Shown: positions 36,485 through 45,610 of the stretch, piece by piece
Layout: every line of letters begins with the position of its first letter
Numbering within the stretch: position 1 is the stretch's first letter
DNA from: Kocuria sp.
GTDB taxonomy: Bacteria > Actinomycetota > Actinomycetes > Actinomycetales > Micrococcaceae
NCBI RefSeq assembly: GCF_030530945.1
Contig: NZ_JAUMTZ010000010.1
Location: 10,888-74,887, forward strand
DNA length: 64,000 nucleotides
Reading direction: 5' to 3'
Translations under genes and position numbers: made by a program
The notes under the pieces: model-generated
Seen by the model: the letters and a program-made list of their open reading frames with translations, nothing else
Databases searched by the model: none
What the model was told of the DNA's origin: nothing

Positions 36485-37708
36485 TCAGGCGCCCAGGGCC
36501 ACCACGCCGGGCAGCTCCTTGCCCTCGATGAACTCGAGGGAGGCGCCGCCGCCGGTGGAGATGTGGCCGAACTGGTCGTCGCGGTACCCCAGGTTGCGCA
36601 CCGCCGAGGCGGAGTCGCCGCCGCCGATCACGGACATGGCGTCCGAGTCCACGAGCGCCTGCGCCACGGCCTTGGTGCCGTTGGCGAAGGCAGCCATCTC
36701 GAACACGCCCACGGGGCCGTTCCAGAACACGGTCCGGGCGGAGGCGATCTTCTGCGCGAACAGCTCGGCGGACTCGGGCCCGATGTCCAGGCCCAGCCCG
36801 GATTCGCCGATCTTCCCGCCCTCGATGTCCGCCACGGGGCGCACCTCGTGCTCGGCGTCCTCGGCGAACCGGGCCGCGTAGACGACGTCCACCGGCAGCA
36901 CGATCTCGGTGCCCGCGCTCTCGGCGCGGTCGAGGTAGCCCTTGACCGTCTCGATCTGGTCCTGCTCCAGCAGGGACGAGCCCACGGCGTGGCCCTGGAC
37001 GGCGAGGAAGGTGAAGACCATGCCGCCGCCGATCAGCAGCGAGTCCGCCTTCCCGATCAGGTTCTCGATCACGGCGAGCTTGTCGGAGACCTTGGAACCG
37101 CCCATGACCACCACGAAGGGGCGCTCGGGGTCCGAGATCACCTTGGTGAGCACGTCCACCTCGGTCTTCACCAGGTCACCCAGGTAGCCGGGCAGCACGT
37201 GGGCGATGTCGTAGACGGAGGCGTGCTTGCGGTGCACCGCACCGAAGGCGTCGTCCACGTAGGCACCGTTCTCTCCGGTCAGCGCGGCGAGCTCCTCGGC
37301 GAACGCCATGCGCTCGGCGTCGTCCTTGGAGGTCTCACGCGGGTCGTAGCGCACGTTCTCCAGCACGAGGATCTGGCCGTCCTGCAGCGCCTCGGCCTTG
37401 GCCTTGGCGTCCTCGCCCACCACGTCGGTGGCGACGACGACCGGAGCCTTGGAGAGCTCGGCGAGCCGGTCCGCGGCGGGCTTGATGGAGTACTTGGGGT
37501 CCACCGTGCCCTTGGGGCGTCCGAGGTGGGCCATCACGATGACCCGCGCTCCGGCGTCGACGAGCTTCTCCAGGACCGGCAGGGACGCGCGCACGCGCCC
37601 GTCGTCGGTCACCGTGGAGCCGTCCAGCGGCACGTTGAGGTCCGAGCGCACGAGCACGCGGCGACCCGCGACCCCCTCGGCAATGAGATCGTCCAGCGAC
37701 TTGGCCAT
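36485..37708 (-). CDS. pgk: Phosphoglycerate kinase
   Basis: Pgk (407 residues) makes ATP from 1,3-bisphosphoglycerate. It shows VLVRSDLNVPLDG (about residue 16), HLGRPKG, LLENVRY-like VLENVRYDPRE, the hinge region VVMGGSKVSDK (about 208), and the C-terminal nucleotide loop VIGGGDSASAV. Two ATGs lie at 37717 and 37708. GGGAAGGG abuts the first, too close for use, and is 9 bases from the second, so 37708 is chosen. It lies between gap and tpiA, and a hairpin separates it from gap. Confidence 0.96.
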   Translation of the reverse strand: MAKSLDDLIAEGVAGRRVLVRSDLNVPLDGSTVTDDGRVRASLPVLEKLVDAGARVIVMAHLGRPKGTVDPKYSIKPAADRLAELSKAPVVVATDVVGEDAKAKAEALQDGQILVLENVRYDPRETSKDDAERMAFAEELAALTGENGAYVDDAFGAVHRKHASVYDIAHVLPGYLGDLVKTEVDVLTKVISDPERPFVVVMGGSKVSDKLAVIENLIGKADSLLIGGGMVFTFLAVQGHAVGSSLLEQDQIETVKGYLDRAESAGTEIVLPVDVVYAARFAEDAEHEVRPVADIEGGKIGESGLGLDIGPESAELFAQKIASARTVFWNGPVGVFEMAAFANGTKAVAQALVDSDAMSVIGGGDSASAVRNLGYRDDQFGHISTGGGASLEFIEGKELPGVVALGA

Positions 37709-37747
37709 TTCCGTCATCCCTTCCCAGATGTGAACACGCAGTGACGA

Positions 37748-37784
37748 CAGTGGCGCCGGTACCCGCTGGGCACCGGCGCCACTG
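37748..37784 (-). other. Intercistronic hairpin gap-pgk
   Basis: Bases 37748-37760 and 37772-37784 form a perfect 13-bp stem with an 11-base loop just after the gap stop. Partial termination here would lower pgk and tpiA relative to gap. Confidence 0.6.
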
Positions 37785-37796
37785 AGCGGACTCAAC

Positions 37797-38804
37797 TCAG
37801 AGCTTATCCGCAACGTAGGAGACGAAGTCCACCAGGCGGATGGTGTAGCCCCACTCGTTGTCGTACCAGGCGACGACCTTGACCTGGTTGTCGATCACCT
37901 TGGTGAGCGGCGCGTCGAAGACCGTGGAGACGTCGTAGCCCTCGATGTCCTTGGAGACCAGGGCCTCCTCCGAGTACTCCACGATGCCCTTGTAGGGGCC
38001 CTCCGCGGCCTTCTTCACGGCGGCGTTCACGGACTCGACCGTGACGTCCTTCTCCACGTCCACCGTGAGGTCCACCAGGGAACCGGTGGGCACGGGCACG
38101 CGGACAGCGTAGCCGTCCAGCTTCCCCTTGAGCTCGGGGAGCACCAGGCCCACGGCCGCGGCGGCGCCGGTGGTGGTGGGGATGATGTTCAGGGCGGCGG
38201 CGCGGGCACGGCGCAGGTCGCTGTGCGGGGCGTCGTGCAGGCGCTGGTCACCGGTGTAGGCGTGGATGGTGGTCATCAGGCCACGCTCGACGCCGAACTC
38301 GTCGTTCAGGATCTTGGCCAGCGGCGCGAGGCAGTTGGTGGTGCAGGACGCCGCGGAGACCAGGTTCATGGTGGCGGAGTCGTACGTCTCGTGGTTCACG
38401 CCGTACACGAAGGTGCCGTCCACCTCCTTGCCCGGGGCGGAGAGCACGACCTTCTTGGCGCCGGCGTCCAGGTGCGCCTGCATCTGGGGGCCCTTGGTGA
38501 AACGGCCGGTGGACTCGATGACGATGTCCACGCCCAGCTCGCCCCACGGCAGCTTGGAGGGGTCCGGCTCGGCGAGGAACTTCACCTCGTGCCCGTCCAC
38601 GGTCATGACGTCGCCGTCGAGCGAGACGTCCGCGTTGAGACGGCCCATCACGGAGTCGAACTCGAAGAGGTGCTTCAGGGTCTTGGGATCGGTGAGGTCG
38701 TTCACGGCCACCAGCTCGATGTTGTGGCCGTGGTGGGTGTACAGCGCCCGCGCGAAGTTGCGGCCGATGCGCCCGAAACCGTTGATGCCAACCTTGACTG
38801 TCAC
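37797..38804 (-). CDS. gap: Glyceraldehyde-3-phosphate dehydrogenase
   Basis: Gap (335 residues) oxidises glyceraldehyde 3-phosphate with NAD+. It begins MTVKVGINGFGRIGRNFARAL (Rossmann GxGxxG), has the catalytic Cys in SAASCTTNCLAP (about residue 155), the catalytic His in HAYTGDQRLHDAPH, and the C-terminal WYDNEWGYT. The Asp in AVNDLTD (about 35) fits NAD preference. GAGGAGATCGCAGTG precedes the ATG at 38804. It is the first gene of gap-pgk-tpiA. Confidence 0.97.
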   Translation of the reverse strand: MTVKVGINGFGRIGRNFARALYTHHGHNIELVAVNDLTDPKTLKHLFEFDSVMGRLNADVSLDGDVMTVDGHEVKFLAEPDPSKLPWGELGVDIVIESTGRFTKGPQMQAHLDAGAKKVVLSAPGKEVDGTFVYGVNHETYDSATMNLVSAASCTTNCLAPLAKILNDEFGVERGLMTTIHAYTGDQRLHDAPHSDLRRARAAALNIIPTTTGAAAAVGLVLPELKGKLDGYAVRVPVPTGSLVDLTVDVEKDVTVESVNAAVKKAAEGPYKGIVEYSEEALVSKDIEGYDVSTVFDAPLTKVIDNQVKVVAWYDNEWGYTIRLVDFVSYVADKL

Positions 38805-38848
38805 TGCGATCTCCTCTGTATGTCGGGGTGGGTGGTCCGCGCCTGCCT

Positions 38849-38936
38849 CGATGTGGATTCGAAACCAATCGGTATCAAAACCACATCGGATCGTGCGGGG
38901 CGGGTGCTGGCCACCGGGTCTTTCGGTCCCATTCTA
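38849..38936 (-). promoter_or_regulatory. Promoter and inverted repeat before gap
   Basis: On the minus strand TAGAAT (38936-38931) is a good -10 box, with CTGTCA about 18 bases upstream, and would give a leader near 120 bases. Inside that leader CGATGTGG (38849-38856) and CCACATCG (38881-38888) are inverted around 24 bases; two GGTTT-type direct repeats lie between them. It could be an operator or an RNA hairpin. Confidence 0.45.
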
Positions 38937-39036
38937 TCGAGAACACCGCCCGGATGACAGTGCTGGGAGGCACGATTCGGATGAACATCCGGTTTTCCCA
39001 CACGAACCCACATGGGCGCATGCACCCGGGGCCCTC

Positions 39037-40026
39037 TCAGGCCCGGTGGCCGCCCTGCCCAGCCCGCGCGGCGAACTCCGAGGTGGAGGCCACGCCCAGC
39101 TCCTCAGCACGGCGGTCGGCCATGGCCAGCAGCCGGCGGATCCGCCCGGCGATCGCGTCCTTGGTCAGGGGCGGGTCCGAGAGCCGCCCCAGCTCGTCCA
39201 AGCTCGCCTGCTTGTTCGCCACCCGCAGCCGCCCGGCTGCACGCAGGTGCTCGGGTGCGTCCTCGCCGAGGATGTCGAGGGCGCGCTCCACCTTGGCGCC
39301 GGCGGTGACCGCGGCCTGGGCGGAGCGGCGCAGGTTGGCGTCGTCGAAGTTCGCCAGCCGGTTCGCCGTGGCGCGCACCTCCTTGCGCATCCTGCGGTCC
39401 TCCCACTGCAGGAGGGCGCGGTGGGCGCCCAGCCGGGTGAGCAGGGCGGCAATGGTGTCCCCGTCCCGCACCACCACCCGGTCCGCGCCCCGCACCTGCC
39501 GGGCCTTGGCGAGCACGTCCAGCCTGCGGGCCGAGCCCACGAGTGCGAGGGCGGCCTCCGGGCCGGGGCAGGTGAACTCCATGGCCGCGGCGCGCCCGGG
39601 CTCCGTGAGGGACCCGTGCGCGAGGAACGCCCCACGGATCACGGCCGCGGACTCCTCCACGCTGCCGTTGACCACCGTGGGAGGCAGGCCCCGCACGGGA
39701 CGGCCGTGTGCGTCCAGCAACCCGGTCCGGCGCGCCAGCGCCTCGCCGTCCCGTGCCACCCGCACCACCCAGGTGCGGTCGCGGCGCAGCCCACCGCCGC
39801 TGATGACCCCGAGCTCGCACGCGTGGCCGAAGACCTCTCCGACCGTGCGGGCGGCCCGACGCGCGACCGACTCGGTGTCGAGCTCCGCCTCCACCACGAT
39901 GCGCCCGCCCACGATGTGCAGCCCGCCGGCGAAGCGCAGCAGCGCTGACAGCTCCGCCGCGCGGACCGCGGACTTGCGGACCTGCAGGTGCGCGAGTTCT
40001 TCCTTGACCGAGGCGGTCAATGCCAT
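39037..40026 (-). CDS. whiA: Sporulation/division regulator WhiA
   Basis: WhiA (329 residues) is a conserved Gram-positive DNA-binding protein linked to cell division. It has the N-terminal LAGLIDADG-like degenerate domain (MALTASVKEELAHLQV, RGAFLAHGSLTEPG) and a C-terminal HTH (about 245-310) with LGRLSDPPLTKDAIAGRIRR. Endonuclease catalytic acids are not evident, as usual in WhiA. AAGGAG lies 10 bases before the ATG at 40026. It follows yvcK by 52 bases in the conserved uvrC-rapZ-yvcK-whiA order. Confidence 0.95.
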   Translation of the reverse strand: MALTASVKEELAHLQVRKSAVRAAELSALLRFAGGLHIVGGRIVVEAELDTESVARRAARTVGEVFGHACELGVISGGGLRRDRTWVVRVARDGEALARRTGLLDAHGRPVRGLPPTVVNGSVEESAAVIRGAFLAHGSLTEPGRAAAMEFTCPGPEAALALVGSARRLDVLAKARQVRGADRVVVRDGDTIAALLTRLGAHRALLQWEDRRMRKEVRATANRLANFDDANLRRSAQAAVTAGAKVERALDILGEDAPEHLRAAGRLRVANKQASLDELGRLSDPPLTKDAIAGRIRRLLAMADRRAEELGVASTSEFAARAGQGGHRA

Positions 40027-40078
40027 GGGTGTCGATCTCCTTGCCGAGTCCGGGGGGAGTGCTCGCGGGCGAGCCCGC

Positions 40079-41152
40079 TCAGCGCTCTGCGTTCATGATC
40101 TGCTGGTAGGCGGCCGCCAGCTTGAAGGGGTTGTGCACCGGGCTGCCGTCGGTGTCGCGCAGCGAGTCCCAGTGCACCACCGCACCCAGCTGCGCGGCGG
40201 CGGCCTCCACGTCCTTGGGGGACTCGGTGGCGGAGGGGTCCGCGAGGACCACGTCCAGGCGCAGCTGCGGGGCGTAGCGCTGCAGCACCCGCAGCTGGTC
40301 CCCCGAGCCCATGCTGAGGGTCTCCGAGTCCCGGGAGAGGTTCAGGGTGACCAGTCGTTTGGCGGGGGACGCGCAGATGGCGTCGCGCAGCTCGGGCAGC
40401 AGCAGGTGCGGGAGCACGGAGGTGTGCCACGAGCCCGGCCCCAGCACCACCCACGCCGCCTCCTCGACGGCGGTCAGGGCCTCCGGGCACGCCGGGGCGT
40501 CCGCCGGGCAGAGCCGCACGTTGCACACGTCCGCCTCCTTGGCCAGGCGGGACTGGCCGGTGACGGTGCGCGTGACGGACTCCGGCGGGCACGCCGCCGT
40601 GGGGTCGCTGCCCGGTGAGACGTCACCCTCGATCACCAGGGGGACGCGGCTCATGGGCAGCACCTGCCCCCGGGCGCCGAGCAGCGCCCCGGCCCAGCGC
40701 AGCCCCTCCACGGGGTCGCCCAGCAGCTCCCACAGGGTGACGATCAGCAGGTTGCCCAGGGCGTGGTTGTCCAGCCCCTCGTCCGGGTGGGCCTTGACGC
40801 TGAAGCGGTGCTGCATCACGTCGCTCCACGTGCGCCCCCACTGGGAGTCGTCGCACAGGGCTGCCAGCGCCATGCGCAGGTCCCCTGGCGGCAGCACGCC
40901 CAGGTCCGTGCGCAGCCGACCGGAGGAGCCGCCGTCGTCGGCAACAGTGACGACCGCGGTCAGCGCCGGCGCCAGCAGCCGCAGGGCGGAGAGGCTCGCG
41001 GAAAGCCCGTGGCCGCCGCCCAGGGCCACCACGGAGTCCGCGTCGGTCAGGGAGTCACGGGCCGAGGGGTCCAGGGAGTGGTAGGGGTCCACGTCGCGGC
41101 GGCTGCTCAGCGGCAGCCGGGGCAGCGCGCCCGTGGTGGGGAAGTTGCTCAT
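40079..41152 (-). CDS. yvcK: Gluconeogenesis factor YvcK (CofD-like)
   Basis: YvcK (357 residues) is a CofD/UPF0052 protein that binds UDP-sugars and is needed for wall synthesis and gluconeogenic growth. It shows VALGGGHGLSASLSALR (about residue 42), the nucleotide-binding VTVADDGGSSGRLR (about 68), and VVLGPGSWHTSVLPHLL (about 225). The ATG at 41152 gives a 35-residue variable N-terminus; there is no strong ribosome binding site. It lies 27 bases after rapZ. Confidence 0.93.
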   Translation of the reverse strand: MSNFPTTGALPRLPLSSRRDVDPYHSLDPSARDSLTDADSVVALGGGHGLSASLSALRLLAPALTAVVTVADDGGSSGRLRTDLGVLPPGDLRMALAALCDDSQWGRTWSDVMQHRFSVKAHPDEGLDNHALGNLLIVTLWELLGDPVEGLRWAGALLGARGQVLPMSRVPLVIEGDVSPGSDPTAACPPESVTRTVTGQSRLAKEADVCNVRLCPADAPACPEALTAVEEAAWVVLGPGSWHTSVLPHLLLPELRDAICASPAKRLVTLNLSRDSETLSMGSGDQLRVLQRYAPQLRLDVVLADPSATESPKDVEAAAAQLGAVVHWDSLRDTDGSPVHNPFKLAAAYQQIMNAER

Positions 41153-41179
41153 GAGATCCGTAACGTATGGGGGCGGGGA

Positions 41180-42130
41180 CTACTCTCGGCCCATGTCCCG
41201 GTGCTGGATGTTGACGGTCACGCGCGGGGACTTGCCGAGCCTGCGGGCCACGTCCTCGGTGATCGCCACTGAACGGTGCTTGCCTCCTGTGCATCCGATG
41301 GCAATGGTCGCGTAGTGCTTGCTCTCGTTGCGGTACCCCGCGAAGACCGGTTCGAGCATGCCCACGAAGCGGTCCACGAACGTCTTGGCGCCGTCCGTGG
41401 CGAACACGTAGTCGCGCACCTCCGGGTCCTTGCCCGTGCGGGGCCGCAGGGCGGGCACCCAGTGGGGGTTCGGGATGAAGCGGACGTCCGCCACGAAGTT
41501 CGCGTCCGCGGGCACGCCGTACTTGAAGCCGAAGCTCATGACGGTCAGGCGGAGCACCACGGGACCGCTCGTGGAGAACATGTCCGCCACGGCCTTGGTG
41601 AGGGCGTGGACGTTGAAGGACGTGGTGTCCAGGACGGAGTCCGCGGCCTCCCGCAGGTCACGCAGCAGCTCGCGCTCGGCCTTGATGCCGTCCAGGATCC
41701 GCCCCCCGGCCTGCAGGGGGTGGGGGCGGCGCTGGAGCTCGTAGCGTGAGACCAGCACCTCGTCCGAGGCCTCCAGGAACAGCACCGAGAACTCCACTCC
41801 GGAGGTCTCCAGGGCCGCCAGCGTCTCGCGCATGTCGTTGAACAGCGCCTTGCCGCGCACGTCGATCACCACGGCGAGCTTGGGCAGTGTCTGCGGGGCG
41901 CGCGAGGCGAGGTCCGCCAGGGTCCCCAGCATCTGCGGCGGGAGGTTGTCCACCACGTACCAGCCGAGGTCCTCCAGTGCGTTGGCCGCCGTGGAGCGCC
42001 CGGCGCCGGACATCCCCGTGACGATCAGCAGCTCCGTGGTGGGAGGCTTCAGGGGTTCCAGCGGGACGCTGCCGGCATCCGGTGGTGGGGTGCTCATGGG
42101 GTGACGGACCGCCTGATCTGCCGAGTGCAA
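41180..42130 (-). CDS. rapZ: RNase adapter protein RapZ (YvcJ family)
   Basis: RapZ-type nucleotide-binding protein (316 residues from TTG at 42130). Walker A is GMSGAGRSTAANAL, the next block is LEDLGWYVVDNLPP, and the C-terminal block is IGCTGGKHRSVAITEDVA. In E. coli RapZ guides RNase E to GlmZ; no GlmZ is known in actinobacteria, so the role here may be nucleotide or sugar sensing with YvcK. The TTG is preceded closely by GAAGGGG; an ATG at 42097 (giving 305 residues) is the alternative and has no ribosome binding site. Confidence 0.92.
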   Translation of the reverse strand: MHSADQAVRHPMSTPPPDAGSVPLEPLKPPTTELLIVTGMSGAGRSTAANALEDLGWYVVDNLPPQMLGTLADLASRAPQTLPKLAVVIDVRGKALFNDMRETLAALETSGVEFSVLFLEASDEVLVSRYELQRRPHPLQAGGRILDGIKAERELLRDLREAADSVLDTTSFNVHALTKAVADMFSTSGPVVLRLTVMSFGFKYGVPADANFVADVRFIPNPHWVPALRPRTGKDPEVRDYVFATDGAKTFVDRFVGMLEPVFAGYRNESKHYATIAIGCTGGKHRSVAITEDVARRLGKSPRVTVNIQHRDMGRE

Positions 42131-42155
42131 GGTTCCCCTTCAGGGTAGACCAGTT

Positions 42156-44225
42156 TCACTCGAGCAGCTCGCCCGTGGCGGTGTCGACCGCGGGCGCGGA
42201 CGACGCCGCGGCGCGCCCGCCCAGCGCCTCGGCCACCTTCACGGCCAGGGCCGGGCCGAAGCCCTTGACCTCCAGGATCTCCTCGGCGGAGGCCGCGCGC
42301 AGCTTCTTCACCGATCCGAAGTGGGCGAGCAGCAGCTTCTGCTTGGCGGGGCCCAGACCGGGGATCTCGTCCAGCGCGGAGACCGTCATGGCCTTGGAGC
42401 GCTTCTGGCGGTGGAAGGTGATCGCGAAGCGGTGGGCCTCGTCGCGCACGCGCTGCATGAGGAACAGCCCCTCGGAGGCGCGCGGGAGGATCACGGGGAA
42501 CTCGTCGTCCGGGACCCACACCTCCTCCAGGCGCTTGGCGAGTCCCACCACGTGCACGTCCGTGACGCCCAGGTCGTCCAGGGCGCGCTGCGCGGCCGCC
42601 ACCTGGGGCGGGCCGCCGTCCACGATCACGAGGTTGGGCGGGTAGGCGAAGGCCCGCGAGCTCGGCTCCTCGGCGTCCGCCGCGACCTCTCCGGAGCTCA
42701 CGCCCTTCTCGGCTGCGCGGCGCTGCTGCTCCAGGTGGCGGGCGAAGCGGCGGTGGATCACGTCGTACATCGAGGCGGTGTCGTCCCGGGCGGCGTCGCC
42801 GGTCACCGAGAACTTGCGGTACTCGGACTTGCGCGGCAGCCCGTCCTCGAAGACCACCATGGAGGCCACCACGTTGGTGCCCTGGACGTGGGAGATGTCG
42901 TAGCACTCGATGCGCATCAGGGCGTCCGGCAGCCCGAGCGCCTCCTGCAGCTGCTGCAGGGACGCGGAACGGGTGGTCAGGTCCCCCGCGCGCCGGGACT
43001 TGTGCAGGGCCAGGGCCTGGCGGGCGTTCTCGGCCACGGTCTCGAGCAGCTGCGCCTTGTCCCCGCGCTGGGGTCGCTGGATGCTCACCTGGGACCCGCG
43101 CAGCTCCCCCAGCCAGCCGCGGATCCCGTCCGCCTCGGCGGGCATGTCGGAGACGTAGACGGTGCGCGGGACCGTGTCCTGGCGGTAGGCCAGTTCGGAG
43201 GTGCGCCGGTGCTGGCCCACCACGTCCTCGCTGCCCTGGCGGGCACCCTTCTTCCGGGGGGACGACGCCGCCGGGTCCAGCCCCGACTGCACCTCGCCGT
43301 AGGCCTGCTGGAGCAGGTTGGTCATGAGCTCCGCGGTGGTGACGTCCTCGACCTTCTCGGTCACCCAGCCGCGCTGACCGCGGATGCGCCCGCCGCGCAC
43401 GTAGAACACCTGCACGGCGGCCTCGAGCTCGTCCTCGGCGATCGCGAAGAAGTCGGCGTCCGTGGTGTCCGCGAGCACCACCGTGTTGCGCTCGAAGGCG
43501 CGCTCCAGCGCCCCCACGTCGTCCCGGCGCGCCGCGGCCGTCTCGAAGTCCATGCGCTCGGCGGCCTCGTTCATCTGCCGGGTCAGCTCGCGGATGTAGG
43601 GCTTGGCGTGGCCCGCCATGAACCGGCAGAGGTCGTCCGCGAGCCGGCGGTGGTCCTCCTGGGAGATGGCGCCCACGCACGGGGCGGAGCACTTGTCGAT
43701 GTAGCCGAGCAGGCACGGCCGGCCGCTGCGCTCCGCGCGCTGGTACACCCCCTTGGTGCACGTGCGCACGGGGAAGACCCGCAGCAGCGCGTCCAGGGTG
43801 TCCCGGATGGCCCACGCCTGCGAGTAGGGGCCGAAGTACCGGTTCCCCGGCTTCTTCTCGCCCCGCGTGACCATGGCCCGCGGGACCTCCTCGGCCATGG
43901 TCACCGCGAGGTACGGGTAGGACTTGTCGTCCCGGTACGCGATGTTGAACCGGGGCGCGAACTCCTTGATCCAGGTGTACTCCAGCTGCAGGGACTCGAA
44001 CTCCGAGCCCACCACGGTCCACTGCACCGCCGCGGCGGTGGTGACCATGGCGCGGGTCTTGGGGGCCAGCTGGTGCAGGGGCGCGAAGTACGAGGACAGC
44101 CGGTTGCGCAGGTTCTTGGCCTTGCCCACGTAGATGACGCGGCCGTGCTCGTCCCGGAAGCGGTAGACCCCCGGGTTCGTGGGGATGTCCTGACGAGCCG
44201 GCCGGTAGCTCGCCGGATCAGCCAC
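42156..44225 (-). CDS. uvrC: UvrABC excinuclease subunit C
   Basis: UvrC (689 residues) makes both incisions in nucleotide excision repair. The N-terminal GIY-YIG domain (IPTNPGVYRFRDEHGRVIYV, with Tyr and Arg active-site residues) cuts 3'; the UVR motif is near residue 205; the central RNase H-like endonuclease domain has IECYDISHVQGTN (about 415) with the catalytic Asp; tandem helix-hairpin-helix motifs end it (LDEIPGLGPAKQKLLLAHFG). Two insertions (about 325 and 510) are variable and charged. The GTG at 44225 overlaps the acyltransferase gene by 8 bases. Confidence 0.97.
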   Translation of the reverse strand: MADPASYRPARQDIPTNPGVYRFRDEHGRVIYVGKAKNLRNRLSSYFAPLHQLAPKTRAMVTTAAAVQWTVVGSEFESLQLEYTWIKEFAPRFNIAYRDDKSYPYLAVTMAEEVPRAMVTRGEKKPGNRYFGPYSQAWAIRDTLDALLRVFPVRTCTKGVYQRAERSGRPCLLGYIDKCSAPCVGAISQEDHRRLADDLCRFMAGHAKPYIRELTRQMNEAAERMDFETAAARRDDVGALERAFERNTVVLADTTDADFFAIAEDELEAAVQVFYVRGGRIRGQRGWVTEKVEDVTTAELMTNLLQQAYGEVQSGLDPAASSPRKKGARQGSEDVVGQHRRTSELAYRQDTVPRTVYVSDMPAEADGIRGWLGELRGSQVSIQRPQRGDKAQLLETVAENARQALALHKSRRAGDLTTRSASLQQLQEALGLPDALMRIECYDISHVQGTNVVASMVVFEDGLPRKSEYRKFSVTGDAARDDTASMYDVIHRRFARHLEQQRRAAEKGVSSGEVAADAEEPSSRAFAYPPNLVIVDGGPPQVAAAQRALDDLGVTDVHVVGLAKRLEEVWVPDDEFPVILPRASEGLFLMQRVRDEAHRFAITFHRQKRSKAMTVSALDEIPGLGPAKQKLLLAHFGSVKKLRAASAEEILEVKGFGPALAVKVAEALGGRAAASSAPAVDTATGELLE

Positions 44226-44907
44226 GCCCCAGGTCCTTCTCCGCGGACGGGGACACGTTGTAGACGTCCTTGCGCGGCTGCCCCGAGAGCCCCGCGATGG
44301 TGGTCATGACCTCTTCCACGAGCTCTTTGCGCATCCTTCCCGTCTGGCGCTCGCCGGAGCGGGCCACGGTGATGGGCTCCCCCACGTGCATCTCGAACTT
44401 CGCCGGCCGGATCATGGTGGCCCCCGGGGGCTGCAGCCGCTGGGTTCCGATCATCCCCACGGGCAGCACGGGAGCGCCCGTGAGGTGGGCCAGGTACGCC
44501 ACCCCGGAGTGGCCCCGGTAGAGGTAGCCGTCACGGGAGCGCGTGCCCTCGGGGTAGATGCCGAACACGCACCCGCGCTCGAGGTGCTCCACGGCGGGGG
44601 CCAGCGCGGCCACGGACTCGCTCTGCTGGCCGCGGGCCACCGGGATGATGTCGATGAACTCGAAGGCCTCCCGCATGAGACGGCCCTTCAGCCCCGGGCT
44701 GTTCACGTACTCGGCCTTGGCGATGAACTTCACACGCCGGGGCAGGAACGCGGAGATGATGACGGAGTCCAGGAACGAGAGGTGGTTGGACGCGACGATC
44801 ACCGGTCCCGTCTCGGGCAGCCGGTCCAGCCCCGTGACCACGGGACGGCACAGCAGCTTCAGTGCCCGGGCCACCGTGGCCTTGGTCAGGTCGTACTGGG
44901 TGAACAT
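44218..44907 (-). CDS. 1-acylglycerol-3-phosphate acyltransferase (PlsC family)
   Basis: A 229-residue acyltransferase of phospholipid synthesis. The catalytic HX4D motif is SNHLSFLDS (about residue 41), the glycerophosphate-binding block is FGIYPEGTRSRDG (about 113), and GAPVLPVGMIG follows, as in PlsC. One hydrophobic stretch near the N-terminus may associate with the membrane. The ATG at 44907 lies 13 bases after the HAD gene stop, and its end overlaps uvrC, so it joins the uvrA-HAD-plsC-uvrC-rapZ-yvcK-whiA run on the minus strand. Confidence 0.91.
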   Translation of the reverse strand: MFTQYDLTKATVARALKLLCRPVVTGLDRLPETGPVIVASNHLSFLDSVIISAFLPRRVKFIAKAEYVNSPGLKGRLMREAFEFIDIIPVARGQQSESVAALAPAVEHLERGCVFGIYPEGTRSRDGYLYRGHSGVAYLAHLTGAPVLPVGMIGTQRLQPPGATMIRPAKFEMHVGEPITVARSGERQTGRMRKELVEEVMTTIAGLSGQPRKDVYNVSPSAEKDLGRG

Positions 44908-44920
44908 CGCCCGGGCCCCC

Positions 44921-45610
44921 CTACTGGTCGGTGTATTGGTGGAGCAAGTCTGCCAAATCCCCGGGGGTCGCGGCGACGGCCGCGCAGCCCGCGGCGAGCT
45001 CGCCATCGCCCCCGAACCCCCAGCCTGCACCCAGACAGTCGATGCCGTGGCTGCGCGCGCCCTCGGCGTCGTAGCTGCGGTCCCCCACCATGACGGTCCG
45101 CGCGGGATCCGGCGGCAGCGCGCCGAGCCGGCGCAGGGCCTCCCCGATGATGGCGGGCTTGTCGTGGACCGCCCCGGTGCTCCCAGTGGGCGGGGCGAGG
45201 TCGTCGGCGGCACCGCTGACCGTCTCGAAGTACTGCTCCAGGTCGAAGCGCGCCACGACCTGCGTGGCGATGTGCTCGGGCTTCTGGGTGGCCACGGCCT
45301 GGCGCACGCCGGCCTCGCGCAGCTGCTGCAGGACGGGAAGGATCCCCGGGTAGACGCGCGTGCGCTCGAGACCCTCGGTGAGGTAGCCCGCCCGGTACAC
45401 GGAGACCACCTGCGGGATGTTCTCCTCGGGGACCTCCGTCCAGCGGCGCAGGGACTCGCCGATGGGCGGGCCCACGAAGCGCTCGAGGTTCTCGGGGGCC
45501 TCGAAGCCGCACGTCCACAGCGCCTCCGCGATCCCCTCGGTGATGGCACCGGCGGGGTCCAGCACCGTGCCGTCCAGGTCCCACAGCACCACGGGGCGCT
45601 GGCCCGTCAC
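44921..45610 (-). CDS. HAD hydrolase, phosphoglycolate phosphatase-like
   Basis: A 229-residue HAD superfamily phosphatase. Motif I is LWDLDGTVLDPAGAI (residues 9-23), motif II is the Thr in VATQKPEHIA, and the motif III/IV region is KPAIIGEALR with MVGDRSYDAEGARSHG. The helical cap after motif I is the type seen in Gph and PpaX. The substrate, phosphoglycolate or another small phosphate ester, is not certain. The GTG at 45610 overlaps the uvrA stop (GTGA). Confidence 0.87.
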   Translation of the reverse strand: MTGQRPVVLWDLDGTVLDPAGAITEGIAEALWTCGFEAPENLERFVGPPIGESLRRWTEVPEENIPQVVSVYRAGYLTEGLERTRVYPGILPVLQQLREAGVRQAVATQKPEHIATQVVARFDLEQYFETVSGAADDLAPPTGSTGAVHDKPAIIGEALRRLGALPPDPARTVMVGDRSYDAEGARSHGIDCLGAGWGFGGDGELAAGCAAVAATPGDLADLLHQYTDQ

